From Pseudonocardiaceae bacterium YIM PH 21723 (GTDB lineage Bacteria > Actinomycetota > Actinomycetes > Mycobacteriales > Pseudonocardiaceae): a stretch of DNA of 64,000 bases. The stretch spans positions 1-64,000 of the forward strand of contig QZFT01000022.1 of NCBI GenBank assembly GCA_003600225.1, in the 5' to 3' direction. Shown piece after piece: positions 7,516 to 16,083 of this stretch (the stretch's first letter is position 1; each line of letters opens with the position of its first letter). Under the pieces are notes generated by a model. That model did not search any database. It had not been told where the DNA came from and saw nothing but the letters and a program-made list of their open reading frames with translations. The position numbers and the translations under genes were made by a program.

Positions 7516-8796
7516 TTAAGCCTCGTCGTCCCTGCGCTGGGTCTTCTCCAGCTCTTCGATGGGGTCGATGCCGTCCAGGGCGCCCTTGCCGAGCCGGTCG
7601 GCGAAGTCCAGGGGCTCGTCCAGGTCCTCGCTGGTCGGCATCAGGTCCGGGTGCGCCCACACCGCGTCACGCGCGTCGGCGCCGTGCCGCTCGGTGAGCA
7701 ACGCCCACAGATTGGCCGCGTCCCGCAGCCGGCGCGGCCGCAGCTCCAGGCCGATCAGCGTGGCGAAGGTCTGCTCGGCCGGTCCACCGCTGGCCCGCCT
7801 GCGGCGCAGCGTCTCGCGCATCGCGGCCGCGCCGGGCAGCCGCTCGCCGACGGCCTGGGCGACGACCTCGTCCACCCAGCCTTCGACCAGGGCCAGCAAT
7901 GTCTCCAGCCGGACCAGGGCCGCCTTCTGTTCCGGGGTGGTCTGCGGTTCGAGCAGCCCGCCGCTCATCGCCTCTTCGAGGGCCGCCGGGTTGCTGGGGT
8001 CCAGCTTGCCCGCGATCTCCTCCAGGGCCGCGGTGTCCACCTTGATGCCCTTGGCGTACTCCTCGACGGTGCCCAGCAACCGGGCCCGCAGCCACGGGAC
8101 GTGCACGAACAACCGGTGGTGCGCCGCCTCCCTGGCCGCCAGGTAGACCATCACCTCGCTGGCCGGTCGCTCCAGGCCCTCGGTGAACTTCTCCACGTTG
8201 GCCGGGATCAGCGCCGCGACCGCGTCCGGGCCGAGCGGCAGGCCGACCTCGGTGGAGCCGAGCACCTCGGTGGCCAGCTGGCCGAGCCCGGAGCCGAGCT
8301 GGCTGCCGAACGCCAGGCCACCCATCTGACTGATCATGGCGAGCAACGGTCCCGCGGCCTGCTTGGCCTCCTCCGGCATCGCCTGAACCCAGGCGCCGGA
8401 CATCTGCTCGGCCACCGGGTCGCACAGCCGCTTCCAGGTACCGAGGGTCTGCTCGACCCACTCCTGGGCGGACCAGGCCTTGGCCACGCGCGCGCCCGCG
8501 GGAAGTGAGGTGGCACCGTCCAGCCACAGTTCGGCGAGGTGCACGGCGTCGCTCACCGCTGCGTGCTGCTCGGCGGTGGGCTGCAGGTCGCCGGCGGCGG
8601 CCACCTTCTGCACGGCCATCTGCTTGGCCACGTCGTAGTTCACCGGACCGCCGGCACCCGACTGCGCCTGACTCAGCATCTGGCCGAGCTGGGTCAGCAT
8701 CTGGCCGAGCTGGCCGACGTCGAAGCCAGGGGGCATGCCACCCGGGTTGTTCTGGTCCGGGTCGCCAGGCGAAAAGCCGAACGGCACGTTGCTCAT
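7516..8796 (-). CDS. DUF2342 / putative zinc-dependent hydrolase
   Basis: This 426-residue protein belongs to the actinobacterial DUF2342 family, sometimes called a zinc-dependent metalloprotease or F420-associated hydrolase. The N-terminus is rich in Gly, Pro, Asn and Gln (MSNVPFGFSPGDPDQNN). Family blocks include AELWLDGATSLP, the His-rich AAREAAHHRLFVHVPWL and LVEGWVDEVVAQA. The His-containing helix and the EGWVDE helix are the likely metal site, but no activity has been proven to my knowledge. ATG 8796 was chosen over an upstream in-frame start at 8826 because MSNVPFGF is the family start and GGTGG lies close upstream. It matches the Rv3195 position. Confidence 0.85.
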   Translation of the reverse strand: MSNVPFGFSPGDPDQNNPGGMPPGFDVGQLGQMLTQLGQMLSQAQSGAGGPVNYDVAKQMAVQKVAAAGDLQPTAEQHAAVSDAVHLAELWLDGATSLPAGARVAKAWSAQEWVEQTLGTWKRLCDPVAEQMSGAWVQAMPEEAKQAAGPLLAMISQMGGLAFGSQLGSGLGQLATEVLGSTEVGLPLGPDAVAALIPANVEKFTEGLERPASEVMVYLAAREAAHHRLFVHVPWLRARLLGTVEEYAKGIKVDTAALEEIAGKLDPSNPAALEEAMSGGLLEPQTTPEQKAALVRLETLLALVEGWVDEVVAQAVGERLPGAAAMRETLRRRRASGGPAEQTFATLIGLELRPRRLRDAANLWALLTERHGADARDAVWAHPDLMPTSEDLDEPLDFADRLGKGALDGIDPIEELEKTQRRDDEA

Positions 8797-8900
8797 GGTT
8801 CCACCGTACGCGCGTGTCAGGGGCACTTTCGACCTGAGGCCGGACTCTCAGGGTGATCTCAGGGGTACTACTACGTCTTCAGTGCGTAAGGTGATGCCCC

Positions 8901-9926
8901 GTGAGCCGCCGAACTTGGACCCTGCTGGTCAGCATGTTGCTCGTGGTCGCCTTCGGGCTGGCCGGCGGGCTGGTCACCGTGCCGTATGTGGCCCTCGGCC
9001 CCGGCCCGACGGAGAACACCCTCGGCGCGCACAAGGGCAAGACGCTGGTGGACATCAGCGGGACGACCCTCTACCCGACCGCAGGCCACCTGAACATGAC
9101 CACAGTCAACGTGAGCAGCGATCTCACCTTGTTCAGCGCGCTCGGTCTGTGGTCCAGCGGCCGGTTCGCCCTGGCGCCCGAGGACGAGTTCTACCCGCCG
9201 AACAAGTCGCAGAAGCAGGTCGAACAGGAGAACACCAAGGCCTTCGACACCTCCAAGTCACGCGCCGAGGCCGCCGCGCTGCGATACCTGGGGTACCCGT
9301 TCAGGGTCGTCGTCGGCACGGTGAGCGACAAGGGCCCGGCGTCCGGTGTGCTCAAGCAGGATGACCGGTTGCTGGAGGTCAACGGCAAGCCGGTCACCCA
9401 GGCCGCCACAGTCACTGAACTGCTTACTGGGACCAAAGAGGGCCAGCAGGTCGCGGTGAAGTTCCAACGGGGAAGCGAGCCGGAGAACACGGCGACGATC
9501 ACCCTCGGGAAGAACCCGACCTTCCCCGACCGCGGCCTGATCGGGATTGTCCCCGGTGAACGACCGGAGATTCCCTTCAAGATCGACATCGGTATCGACA
9601 ACATCGGCGGCCCCTCGGCGGGCCTGATGTTCGCGCTGGCCATTGTGGACAAGCTGACCCCCGGTGAGCTCAACGGCGGTCAGTTCGTCGCCGGAACCGG
9701 TGAGATCACCGAGGACGGCACGGTGAAGCCGATCGGCGGCATCCCGTTCAAGATGATCGCCGCCCGTGAGGCCGGTGCGACCACGTTCCTGGTTCCGGCG
9801 GAGAACTGCGCCGAGGCCAAGACCCGCATCCCGGATGGCCTGAACCTGGTGAAGGTGCACAGCCTGAAAGAAGGCGTCGATGCACTGAATGCCTTGCGTG
9901 AACACCGTGAAACGCCCCAGTGCTGA
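8901..9926 (+). CDS. Membrane-anchored PDZ-domain Lon-like (S16) serine protease
   Basis: The 341-residue protein has an N-terminal signal anchor (about residues 5-27), a PDZ domain in the middle (GPASGVLKQDDRLLEVNGKPV) and a C-terminal Lon-type domain. The catalytic Ser lies in GGPSAGLMFALAI and the Lys in GGIPFKMIAAREAG, so the Ser-Lys dyad is intact. It would act outside the membrane and lacks an ATPase domain. This is the VlmA/YlbL-like family (Rv3194c position). GTG 8901 follows TAAGGT by 8 nt, so the transcript may be leaderless, although AAGGTGA could also act as a ribosome site. Confidence 0.92.
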   Translation: MSRRTWTLLVSMLLVVAFGLAGGLVTVPYVALGPGPTENTLGAHKGKTLVDISGTTLYPTAGHLNMTTVNVSSDLTLFSALGLWSSGRFALAPEDEFYPPNKSQKQVEQENTKAFDTSKSRAEAAALRYLGYPFRVVVGTVSDKGPASGVLKQDDRLLEVNGKPVTQAATVTELLTGTKEGQQVAVKFQRGSEPENTATITLGKNPTFPDRGLIGIVPGERPEIPFKIDIGIDNIGGPSAGLMFALAIVDKLTPGELNGGQFVAGTGEITEDGTVKPIGGIPFKMIAAREAGATTFLVPAENCAEAKTRIPDGLNLVKVHSLKEGVDALNALREHRETPQC

Positions 9927-10038
9927 TGTCCATATATGGACAGGCTTGATTGAATCGTTTGGTAAAGCTTTCTGCTTGTGACTCACGCTGCTAATCTGGC
10001 GGCCGTTTTTGGCGGATCGCCTATTTGGGGATGGGTCA

Positions 10039-10560
10039 GTGAGAATTGGACTCGTTTATCGTTCATTAATTGGTGTTATCGTGCTTGCCGCCGGCCTGCT
10101 GGGCGCCTCGTCCGCGCAGGCGGCCGGACAGGTGCACGGGGTCATCGCGAGCTATCACGGTAAGCAGATAGACCTGTCGAAGGGGTGGCAGGGTGCGCAT
10201 CACTGTGTGGTGCACGGCAACCGCACAGCTGAGTGCTTCGATGCTGAACAGCTGACGGTTGCGGCCACGGCTCTCGACGTATGCCCAAGTGAAAAGCTGA
10301 CGTTCTGGGATCAAACGGACTGGCATGGCCGGTCTGTGAGCTTCGATCAGCCGGGATTACGTTATTTCAGCAGCGTTGGATTTGAGAACCAGGCGGCGTC
10401 CTGGTGCAACATGCTGCCGAATTACGGGCAGCACGCCAATCTGTTCAATGGATCCGGTTATGCGCTGAGGCTGGGCTGGTACGTCTGGGAGGGGTACCAG
10501 GAAAACCTGAAGGCGCCATATTACAAGACGAATACCGCCGTCGACATCGACAAGCCTTAG
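10039..10560 (+). CDS. Secreted beta/gamma-crystallin-like or peptidase-inhibitor-like protein
   Basis: This 173-residue exported protein from GTG 10039 has a Sec signal peptide (hydrophobic core about residues 9-22, cut after SSAQAA). GGGGA precedes the start. The region LTFWDQTDWHGRSVSFDQ...NQAASWCN resembles the strand pattern of crystallin-like and I36-type peptidase inhibitors. Four cysteines could form disulfides. GC3 is lower than in its neighbours, which may mark accessory origin. A perfect 16-bp hairpin follows its stop. The function is a family-level guess only. Confidence 0.7.
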   Translation: MRIGLVYRSLIGVIVLAAGLLGASSAQAAGQVHGVIASYHGKQIDLSKGWQGAHHCVVHGNRTAECFDAEQLTVAATALDVCPSEKLTFWDQTDWHGRSVSFDQPGLRYFSSVGFENQAASWCNMLPNYGQHANLFNGSGYALRLGWYVWEGYQENLKAPYYKTNTAVDIDKP

Positions 10561-10568
10561 GATCGTTG

Positions 10569-10607
10569 ATGTGGCTCTTCGTGTGGGGTTTACACGAAGA
10601 GCCACAT
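10569..10607. terminator. Terminator hairpin between convergent genes
   Basis: Perfect 16-bp arms (10569-10584 and 10592-10607) enclose a GGGGTTT loop. The hairpin sits between the stop of the secreted protein gene (10560) and the stop of the PPA1309 gene (10617). Confidence 0.8.
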
Positions 10608-10616
10608 TCACAACAC

Positions 10617-11135
10617 TCAGGCGAAGGTCTCCTTGAGGGCCTTCAGCAGGTTGGGTGCCAGCTCCGGGTGCTCGACCAGCTGGTCGGGGTGCTCCGCGTC
10701 GCCACGCAGCCGGATCACGCACGCACCGGAACCGTCCCGCAGGACCGCGGCCACCAGCCGGGCCTCCCGTCGTGCCGGGTGCTCCGCGGCGATCTTCCTG
10801 GTCAGTTCCGGGTCCATCGTCGGGTCGCTGACCTCGCTCTCCGCCTCCGGCGGCAGCACCAGGATCTCTTGTGCGAGCGCGCAGCCCAGCACGGCTTCCG
10901 GCCAGGAGATGCCACCCAGCGAGTCGGCCAGATCCTTGGCGGGCAAGGCGTCCTGGGCGATCGGCGTCAGTTCGCTCTCCGCGTCCAGCTGGCCGGCCAG
11001 ACTCGGCTCCCTCTCCAGCAGTTCGGCGGTCGGTACCAGCGCGAACAGCTGTGGCAACTGATCCCAGCCCCCGCTGGCGACGAACTGTTCGACCTCACGG
11101 GCGGCGGCTGCTACGGCAGCGGGCAGGTTCGGCAC
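10617..11135 (-). CDS. PPA1309-family protein
   Basis: This 172-residue soluble protein is conserved in actinobacteria next to the UPF0182 gene and is called PPA1309 family. Recognisable blocks are GGWDQLPQLFALVPTAELL and LAQEILVLPPEAE, then a C-terminal ACVIRLRGDAEHPDQLVEHPELAPNLL. No catalytic motif is evident and the function is unknown. GTG 11135 has only a weak upstream ribosome site. It is transcribed divergently from the UPF0182 gene with about 150 bp between starts. Confidence 0.85.
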   Translation of the reverse strand: MPNLPAAVAAAAREVEQFVASGGWDQLPQLFALVPTAELLEREPSLAGQLDAESELTPIAQDALPAKDLADSLGGISWPEAVLGCALAQEILVLPPEAESEVSDPTMDPELTRKIAAEHPARREARLVAAVLRDGSGACVIRLRGDAEHPDQLVEHPELAPNLLKALKETFA

Positions 11136-11287
11136 CCGGACATCGTCCCATTCGCGTGATCTCGCGAAATCCCGGCCTGCAGATACCCACCTTGACCGGG
11201 AACCCGCACGTTGACTCTAGAGTTGACACATCGGGGCGACACCTGCATGCCCCGCGGACCTGCCGCCAATGTTCTGGAGCGTGCATC

Positions 11288-14185
11288 GTGGCCATGCGGC
11301 CCCCGGTCGGACTGCCAAGGCTGTCCCGACGTAGCCGGACACTGATAATCATCGGTGCCGCGCTGCTGATCGCGCTGATCGCCGGTTCCCGACTGCTGGA
11401 CACCTACATCGACTGGCTGTGGTTCGGGGAGGTCGCCGAGCGATCGGTGTTCAGCACCGTCGTGCTCACCCGCGCGCTGCTGTTCCTGATCGGTGGCCTG
11501 TTCGTCGGTGGACTGCTCGCCGTCAACCTGATCATCGCCTATCGCACCCGTCCGGTGTTCGTGCCGGTCAGCGGCCCGGACGACCCGGTGGCCCGCTACC
11601 GCACCGGCGTGCTCGCCCGGCTGCGACTGATCGGCATCGGCGTACCGGTGCTCGTCGGTTTCATCGCCGCGACCAGCGCGCAGAGCGAATGGCGCGTGGT
11701 GCAGCTGTTCCTCAACTCGGTGCCGTTCGGCGTCACCGACCCGCAGTTCAACCGGGACATCGGGTTCTACGCCTTCCGGCTGCCGTTCTACACGTCGCTG
11801 CTGTCCTGGGCGTTCGTCGCGATCGCGCTCGCCTTCATCGGCGCGTTGATCACGCATTACCTGTTCGGCGGCATCCGGCTGGCCAATCGCGGCGGGCAGC
11901 TGTCCGTGCCGGCGCGCATCCAGCTCGCCGTGCTCGCCGGGCTGTTCGTGCTGCTCAAGGCGGTCGCCTACTACTTCGACCGGTACGAGCTGCTGTTCTC
12001 CGACCGCAACCTGCGGTTCAGCGGTGCCACCTACACCGACCTGAACGCGGTACTGCCGGCGAAGATGATCCTGCTGTTCATCGCGGTGTTCTGCGCGCTG
12101 GTCTTCTTCGCCGGCGCCTTCCTGCGCAACCTGCAGCTGCCCGCCATCGCGCTGGTGCTGCTGGTGCTCTCCAGCCTGCTGGTCGGCGCGGGCTGGCCCG
12201 CCGTGCTGCAGCAGTTCGTGGTCACGCCGAACGCGCAGGACAAGGAAGCCGATCCGATCCGGCGAAATATCGCGGCCACGAAACAGGCGTTCGCGCTGAC
12301 CGAGGACAAGGTCAAGTACGTCCAGTACCCAGGTAAGACCAACCTGGAACCGGCCGAGGTGCGCTCCGATCCGGCGACCATCCCGAACGCCCGGTTGCTG
12401 GACCCGAACCTGCTGAACCCCACCTTCACCCAGCTGCAGCAGAAGAAGAACGTCTACGGCTTCCCGGAGAAGCTGGACATCGACCGCTACCAGGTCAACG
12501 GCAAGGTGCGGGACTACATCGTCGCGGCCCGGGAGATCGACCCCAAGGGCCTGGCGTCGACCCAGCAGGACTGGATCAACCGGCACCTCGTCTACACCCA
12601 CGGCAACGGCCTGGTCGCCGCGCAGGCCAACACGGTCAACTCGACGCTGGACAAGGAGGGCGGCGAGGGCGGATACCCGGCCTTCACCGTCAGCGAGGTG
12701 GGCACCAACGGCCAGCTGGTCCAGGGTGACATCAAGGTCGACCAGCCGCGCATCTACTACGGCGAGGTCAGCAACGACTACGCCATCGTGCGAGCCAAGG
12801 ACGGCCCGCGGGAGTACGACACCGACACCAGCAAGTACAGCTACACCGGCTCCGGTGGCGTGTCGATCGGCAACTGGTTCGACCGGCTGGTCTTCGCCGC
12901 GCACTACGGCGAGCGGAACCTGCTGTTCTCCGGTGCCATCGGCGACGAGTCCAAACTGATCTTCAAGCGGGACCCCCGGGACCGGGTCAGCGCGGTCGCC
13001 CCCTGGCTGACCGTGGACACCGACGCCTACCCGGCGGTGGTGAACGGCCGGGTGAAGTGGATCGTCGACGGCTACACGACGCTGGAGAAGTACCCGTACG
13101 CGCAGCGCACCGAGCTCGGCGAGGCCACCAACGACGCGGTCGTCCGCTCGGTGGACTCGCTGCGCAAGCAGCCGAACAAGATGATCAGCTACATCCGCAA
13201 CTCGGTGAAGGCCACCGTCGACGCGTACGACGGCTCGGTGACCCTCTACGAGGTGGACGGCAAGGACCCGGTGCTGAAGGCCTGGGAAGGTGTCTTCCCC
13301 GGTGTGGTGAAGCCGAACTCGGACATTCCGCAGGAGCTGCGGGACCACTTCCGGTACCCGGAGGACATGTTCAAGGTTCAGCGCCAGCTGCTCACCCAGT
13401 ACCACGTCACCGACCCCGGTGACTTCTTCAAGAGCGTGTCCTTCTGGGGCGTGCCGCGCGACCCCACGATCGACCCGGCCGGCCAGCAGCCGCCGTACTA
13501 CGTGCTCGCCGGTGACCCGGAGAAGCCCGCGGTGGCGGACTTCCAGCTGACCAGCGCGCTGACCGGACAGGGACGTGACTTCCTGGCCGGCTACGTGACC
13601 GCGCGTTCGGATCCGCAGAACTACGGGCAGATCACCGTGCTCACGCTGCCCACGGACACCCAGACCAAGGGTCCGGTGCAGATCCACACCCAGTTCCTGT
13701 CCTCACCACAGGTCAGCAGCGAGCTGAACGTGTTGCGGCAACAGGCGACGAAGGTGGTGTACGGCAACCTGCTGACCCTGCCGGTCGGCGGTGGCGTGCT
13801 GTACGTGGAACCGGTCTACATCGAACGCAGCGGGCAGACCAACTCCTTCCCGCAGCTGGCGAAGGTGCTGGTCTCCTTCGGCGGCAAGGTCGGTTACGCG
13901 GCGACGCTGAACCAGGCGCTGGACCAGGTGTTCGGAGCCGGAGCGGGCGACACGGCACCCAAGCCGCCGAGCACCGATCCGGCCCCGCCGAACACCAACC
14001 CGCCGACGCCGGGCGGTCAGCTCAGCCCGGAGATGTCCAAGGCGGTGGAGGACATCGGCAAGGCCATCGAGCGGGTCCGCAAGGCGCAGCAGAGCGGTGA
14101 CTTCGGCGAGCTCGGCCAGGCCTACAAGGACCTGGACGACGCGAGCAAGCGGTTCGACGCGGCCCGTAAGGCCAGCGGAGGCTGA
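11288..14185 (+). CDS. UPF0182-family large membrane protein
   Basis: This protein of about 965 residues belongs to the UPF0182 (Rv3193c-like) family. The N-terminus holds about seven hydrophobic helices in the first 330 residues, followed by a long extracytoplasmic region and a Pro-rich, coiled C-terminal tail (SPEMSKAVEDIGKAIERVRKAQ). Function is unknown. GTG 11288 is preceded by CTGGAG at proper spacing; ATG 11294 is two codons later. The much longer in-frame extension to 10871 overlaps the PPA1309 gene antisense and is rejected. A 10-bp GC stem follows the stop. Confidence 0.92.
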   Translation: MAMRPPVGLPRLSRRSRTLIIIGAALLIALIAGSRLLDTYIDWLWFGEVAERSVFSTVVLTRALLFLIGGLFVGGLLAVNLIIAYRTRPVFVPVSGPDDPVARYRTGVLARLRLIGIGVPVLVGFIAATSAQSEWRVVQLFLNSVPFGVTDPQFNRDIGFYAFRLPFYTSLLSWAFVAIALAFIGALITHYLFGGIRLANRGGQLSVPARIQLAVLAGLFVLLKAVAYYFDRYELLFSDRNLRFSGATYTDLNAVLPAKMILLFIAVFCALVFFAGAFLRNLQLPAIALVLLVLSSLLVGAGWPAVLQQFVVTPNAQDKEADPIRRNIAATKQAFALTEDKVKYVQYPGKTNLEPAEVRSDPATIPNARLLDPNLLNPTFTQLQQKKNVYGFPEKLDIDRYQVNGKVRDYIVAAREIDPKGLASTQQDWINRHLVYTHGNGLVAAQANTVNSTLDKEGGEGGYPAFTVSEVGTNGQLVQGDIKVDQPRIYYGEVSNDYAIVRAKDGPREYDTDTSKYSYTGSGGVSIGNWFDRLVFAAHYGERNLLFSGAIGDESKLIFKRDPRDRVSAVAPWLTVDTDAYPAVVNGRVKWIVDGYTTLEKYPYAQRTELGEATNDAVVRSVDSLRKQPNKMISYIRNSVKATVDAYDGSVTLYEVDGKDPVLKAWEGVFPGVVKPNSDIPQELRDHFRYPEDMFKVQRQLLTQYHVTDPGDFFKSVSFWGVPRDPTIDPAGQQPPYYVLAGDPEKPAVADFQLTSALTGQGRDFLAGYVTARSDPQNYGQITVLTLPTDTQTKGPVQIHTQFLSSPQVSSELNVLRQQATKVVYGNLLTLPVGGGVLYVEPVYIERSGQTNSFPQLAKVLVSFGGKVGYAATLNQALDQVFGAGAGDTAPKPPSTDPAPPNTNPPTPGGQLSPEMSKAVEDIGKAIERVRKAQQSGDFGELGQAYKDLDDASKRFDAARKASGG

Positions 14186-14194
14186 AATCGCAGG

Positions 14195-14229
14195 TCGGGG
14201 GGTGTCTGAACACCTCAGGCACCCCCCGA
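14195..14229 (+). terminator. Hairpin after the UPF0182 gene
   Basis: TCGGGGGGTG (14195-14204) pairs with CACCCCCCGA (14220-14229), followed by TTTGG. It separates the UPF0182 transcript from the tRNA promoter just downstream. Confidence 0.7.
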
Positions 14230-14230
14230 T

Positions 14231-14258
14231 TTGGAAATACGTTGCCCGTACGTATAAA
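14231..14258 (+). promoter_or_regulatory. Promoter of the first initiator tRNA gene
   Basis: TTGGAA (14231-14236) and TATAAA (14253-14258) are 16 bp apart. Transcription would start near 14265, about 15 nt before the mature tRNA. Confidence 0.6.
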
Positions 14259-14279
14259 GTAGTTCAAGCAAGACAACGA

Positions 14280-14353
14280 CGCGGGGTGGAGCAGCTCGGT
14301 AGCTCGCTGGGCTCATAACCCAGAGGTCATAGGTTCGAATCCTATCCCCGCTA
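14280..14353 (+). tRNA. Initiator tRNA-fMet (CAU), copy 1
   Basis: This is a complete 74-nt cloverleaf with anticodon CAT. The anticodon stem ends in GGG/CCC (GGGCTCATAACCC) and the acceptor end has an unpaired C1-T72, both hallmarks of the initiator. CCA is not encoded. The second copy at 14823 is identical over the mature tRNA. Confidence 0.97.
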
Positions 14354-14362
14354 CAAAGTGGG

Positions 14363-14397
14363 AAAGCTCGGTTTGCAAAATACGCAAACCGAGCTTT
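14363..14397 (+). terminator. Intrinsic terminator of tRNA-fMet copy 1
   Basis: A perfect 14-bp stem AAAGCTCGGTTTGC / GCAAACCGAGCTTT is followed by TTC. The equivalent hairpin after copy 2 differs at paired positions on both arms, so the stem is maintained by covariation. Confidence 0.9.
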
Positions 14398-14410
14398 TTC
14401 GCATTTTACA

Positions 14411-14822
14411 CTGGGGCTCTCGCCCCAGACCCCAAGGCAGGAGGGCTTCGCCCCCTGCACCCCCACGCCATCTTGGTTTAGGGGCTTCTGGTGGTCGCCT
14501 TGGACGTGCTGTTCATCGCCGGCGGGTCGCCCCTTGCTCGCTTCGCTCGCTTTGGGGCTGCTCTTGGTGGTGAGCTGCGCCTTCCTTTTCGGCTCTTACG
14601 GTTCTCCCCGCTCTTGCACCTCATGCGGGGTGTGCTGCTCCCAGGGGTCCTTGCGCCTTGCCGTTCTGCTCGCGTCTGCGTCGCCCTGCCTGTGGCCGTC
14701 CCATCGCTCTGGCTCTCCCGCCTCCTGTCTGCGCGGTTCGTGCTCCTCTCCTTGCTCGTCTCTGGGGGGGCGATTTGGGGAATGGTTTGGTTGGGTGTAG
14801 AGTTCTGTTTGTAAGGCAATGG
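14411..14822. repeat. GC-rich post-tRNA module and non-coding spacer
   Basis: A module of short palindromes begins with GGGGctctcGCCCC (14413-14426) and continues through GGGCttcgGCCC-like arms to about 14465. Equivalent modules follow the other three stable-RNA genes. The remaining spacer to 14822 contains repeated GCTCGCTTCGCTCGC-type motifs and no convincing gene; the long open frames there have random-like composition. Confidence 0.6.
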
Positions 14823-14896
14823 CGCGGGGTGGAGCAGCTCGGTAGCTCGCTGGGCTCATAACCCAGAGGTCATAGGTTCGAATCCTATCCCCGCTA
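14823..14896 (+). tRNA. Initiator tRNA-fMet (CAU), copy 2
   Basis: The mature sequence is the same as copy 1, with the CAT anticodon, GGG/CCC anticodon stem and C1-T72 mismatch. It lies 543 bp downstream of copy 1 together with its own copy of the terminator and GC-rich module. This indicates a tandem segmental duplication. Confidence 0.97.
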
Positions 14897-14905
14897 CAAA
14901 GTGGA

Positions 14906-14940
14906 AAAGCCCGATTCGCAAAATACGCGAATCGGGCTTT
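14906..14940 (+). terminator. Intrinsic terminator of tRNA-fMet copy 2
   Basis: AAAGCCCGATTCGC (14906-14919) pairs perfectly with GCGAATCGGGCTTT (14927-14940), then TTC. It is followed by another GC-rich module (about 14955-15010). Confidence 0.9.
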
Positions 14941-15069
14941 TTCGCATTTTATTGTGGGGCTCTCGCCCCACACCCCAAGCCAGGGCGGCCTGCGGCCCCC
15001 TGGACCCCCGCCGCCATCTTGCTGGGGCGATCTCTGGCCGGGCCACTACTGCCGGACTAGGTTCGATGC

Positions 15070-16083
15070 ATGTCCTTGCTGGGGTTTGTTCGCGCTTTGC
15101 CCAAGGTTGAGCTGCACGTCCACCTCGTCGGGTCGGCGTCGGTGGACACCGTGCTCGCGCTGGCCAGGCGGCATCCGGAGGCCGGCGTGCCGACCGACCG
15201 GGACGAGCTGAGCCGGTTCTACGAGTTCCGTGACTTCGACCATTTCCTGAAGGTCTACTGGGCCGTCCAGTCGATGCTCAGGGACCGGCACGACATCCAC
15301 ACGCTGGTGGTGGGGCTCGCCGCCGAACTCGCCAGGCAGAACGTCCGCCACGCCGAGGTCACCGTCACGCCCTACAACCACCTGCTCGACGGGATGGCCG
15401 GTGACGAGCTGCTCACCGGGCTCGCCGACGGCCGCGCACAGGCCGAGGCCGAACACGGCGTCACCTTCGCCTGGTGCTTCGACATCCCCGGTGAAAAGGG
15501 GATCCGAGCCGGCCGGGAGACCCTGGCGTTCGCGCTGACCGAGCGGCCGGAGGACCTGATCTCCTTCGGGCTCGGCGGCCCGGAAGCCGGGATCGGTCGC
15601 GCCCAGTTCGAGCCGTTCTTCACCGCGGCGCGCGAAGCGGGCCTGCGCAGCGTGCCGCACGCCGGTGAGACGACCGGCCCGGCGACGATCTGGTCGGCGA
15701 TCAGGGATCTGGGCGCCGAGCGGGTCGGCCACGGCACCAGCTGCACCGAGGACCCGGCTCTGCTGGACTACCTCGCCGAACAGCGGATCGCCCTGGAGGT
15801 CTGCCCGACCTCGAACATCCGCACCCGGCAGGTCGAGTCGATCGGGGCCCACCCGATTCGCCGGATGCTCGACCACGGCCTGCTCGTCACGCTCAACACC
15901 GACGACCCACCCATGTTCGGTGCCACCCTGGAGGGCGAATACCTCGCGGTGGCCGACACATTCGGCCTGTCCCCGGCCGACATCGGCCGGCTGGCCGGGA
16001 ACGCGGTGACCGCGTCCTTCCTGCCGGCGGAGCGCAAGACCGGACTGCTCGGCGAGATCGACGCGGTCACGGCCGCAGCGTGA
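15070..16083 (+). CDS. Adenosine deaminase-family amidohydrolase
   Basis: This 337-residue metal-dependent deaminase has the N-terminal metal motif ELHVHL, the catalytic VPHAGET, a GHG motif and the C-terminal NTDDPPMF, in the usual order. The substrate is most likely adenosine. The variant HLVGSAS after HVH and the QNVRHAEVTVTPYNH block also occur in aminodeoxyfutalosine deaminases of the futalosine menaquinone route, so that role cannot be excluded. No mqn gene is nearby. ATG 15070 lies 6 nt after TAGGTT with no ribosome site, so the mRNA is probably leaderless. Its 3' end overlaps the convergent PARG-like gene by 17 bp. Confidence 0.9.
   Translation: MSLLGFVRALPKVELHVHLVGSASVDTVLALARRHPEAGVPTDRDELSRFYEFRDFDHFLKVYWAVQSMLRDRHDIHTLVVGLAAELARQNVRHAEVTVTPYNHLLDGMAGDELLTGLADGRAQAEAEHGVTFAWCFDIPGEKGIRAGRETLAFALTERPEDLISFGLGGPEAGIGRAQFEPFFTAAREAGLRSVPHAGETTGPATIWSAIRDLGAERVGHGTSCTEDPALLDYLAEQRIALEVCPTSNIRTRQVESIGAHPIRRMLDHGLLVTLNTDDPPMFGATLEGEYLAVADTFGLSPADIGRLAGNAVTASFLPAERKTGLLGEIDAVTAAA

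Noticed and set aside
10871-11287. N-terminal extension of the UPF0182 gene
   Set aside because: It is antisense to the PPA1309 gene and Arg/Pro/Ala-rich; the family starts at the first helix after 11288.
14491-14814. Hydrophobic 107-codon frame between the two initiator tRNAs
   Set aside because: Composition reflects the repeated CTCGCTTCGCTC spacer; no ribosome site and no family resemblance.
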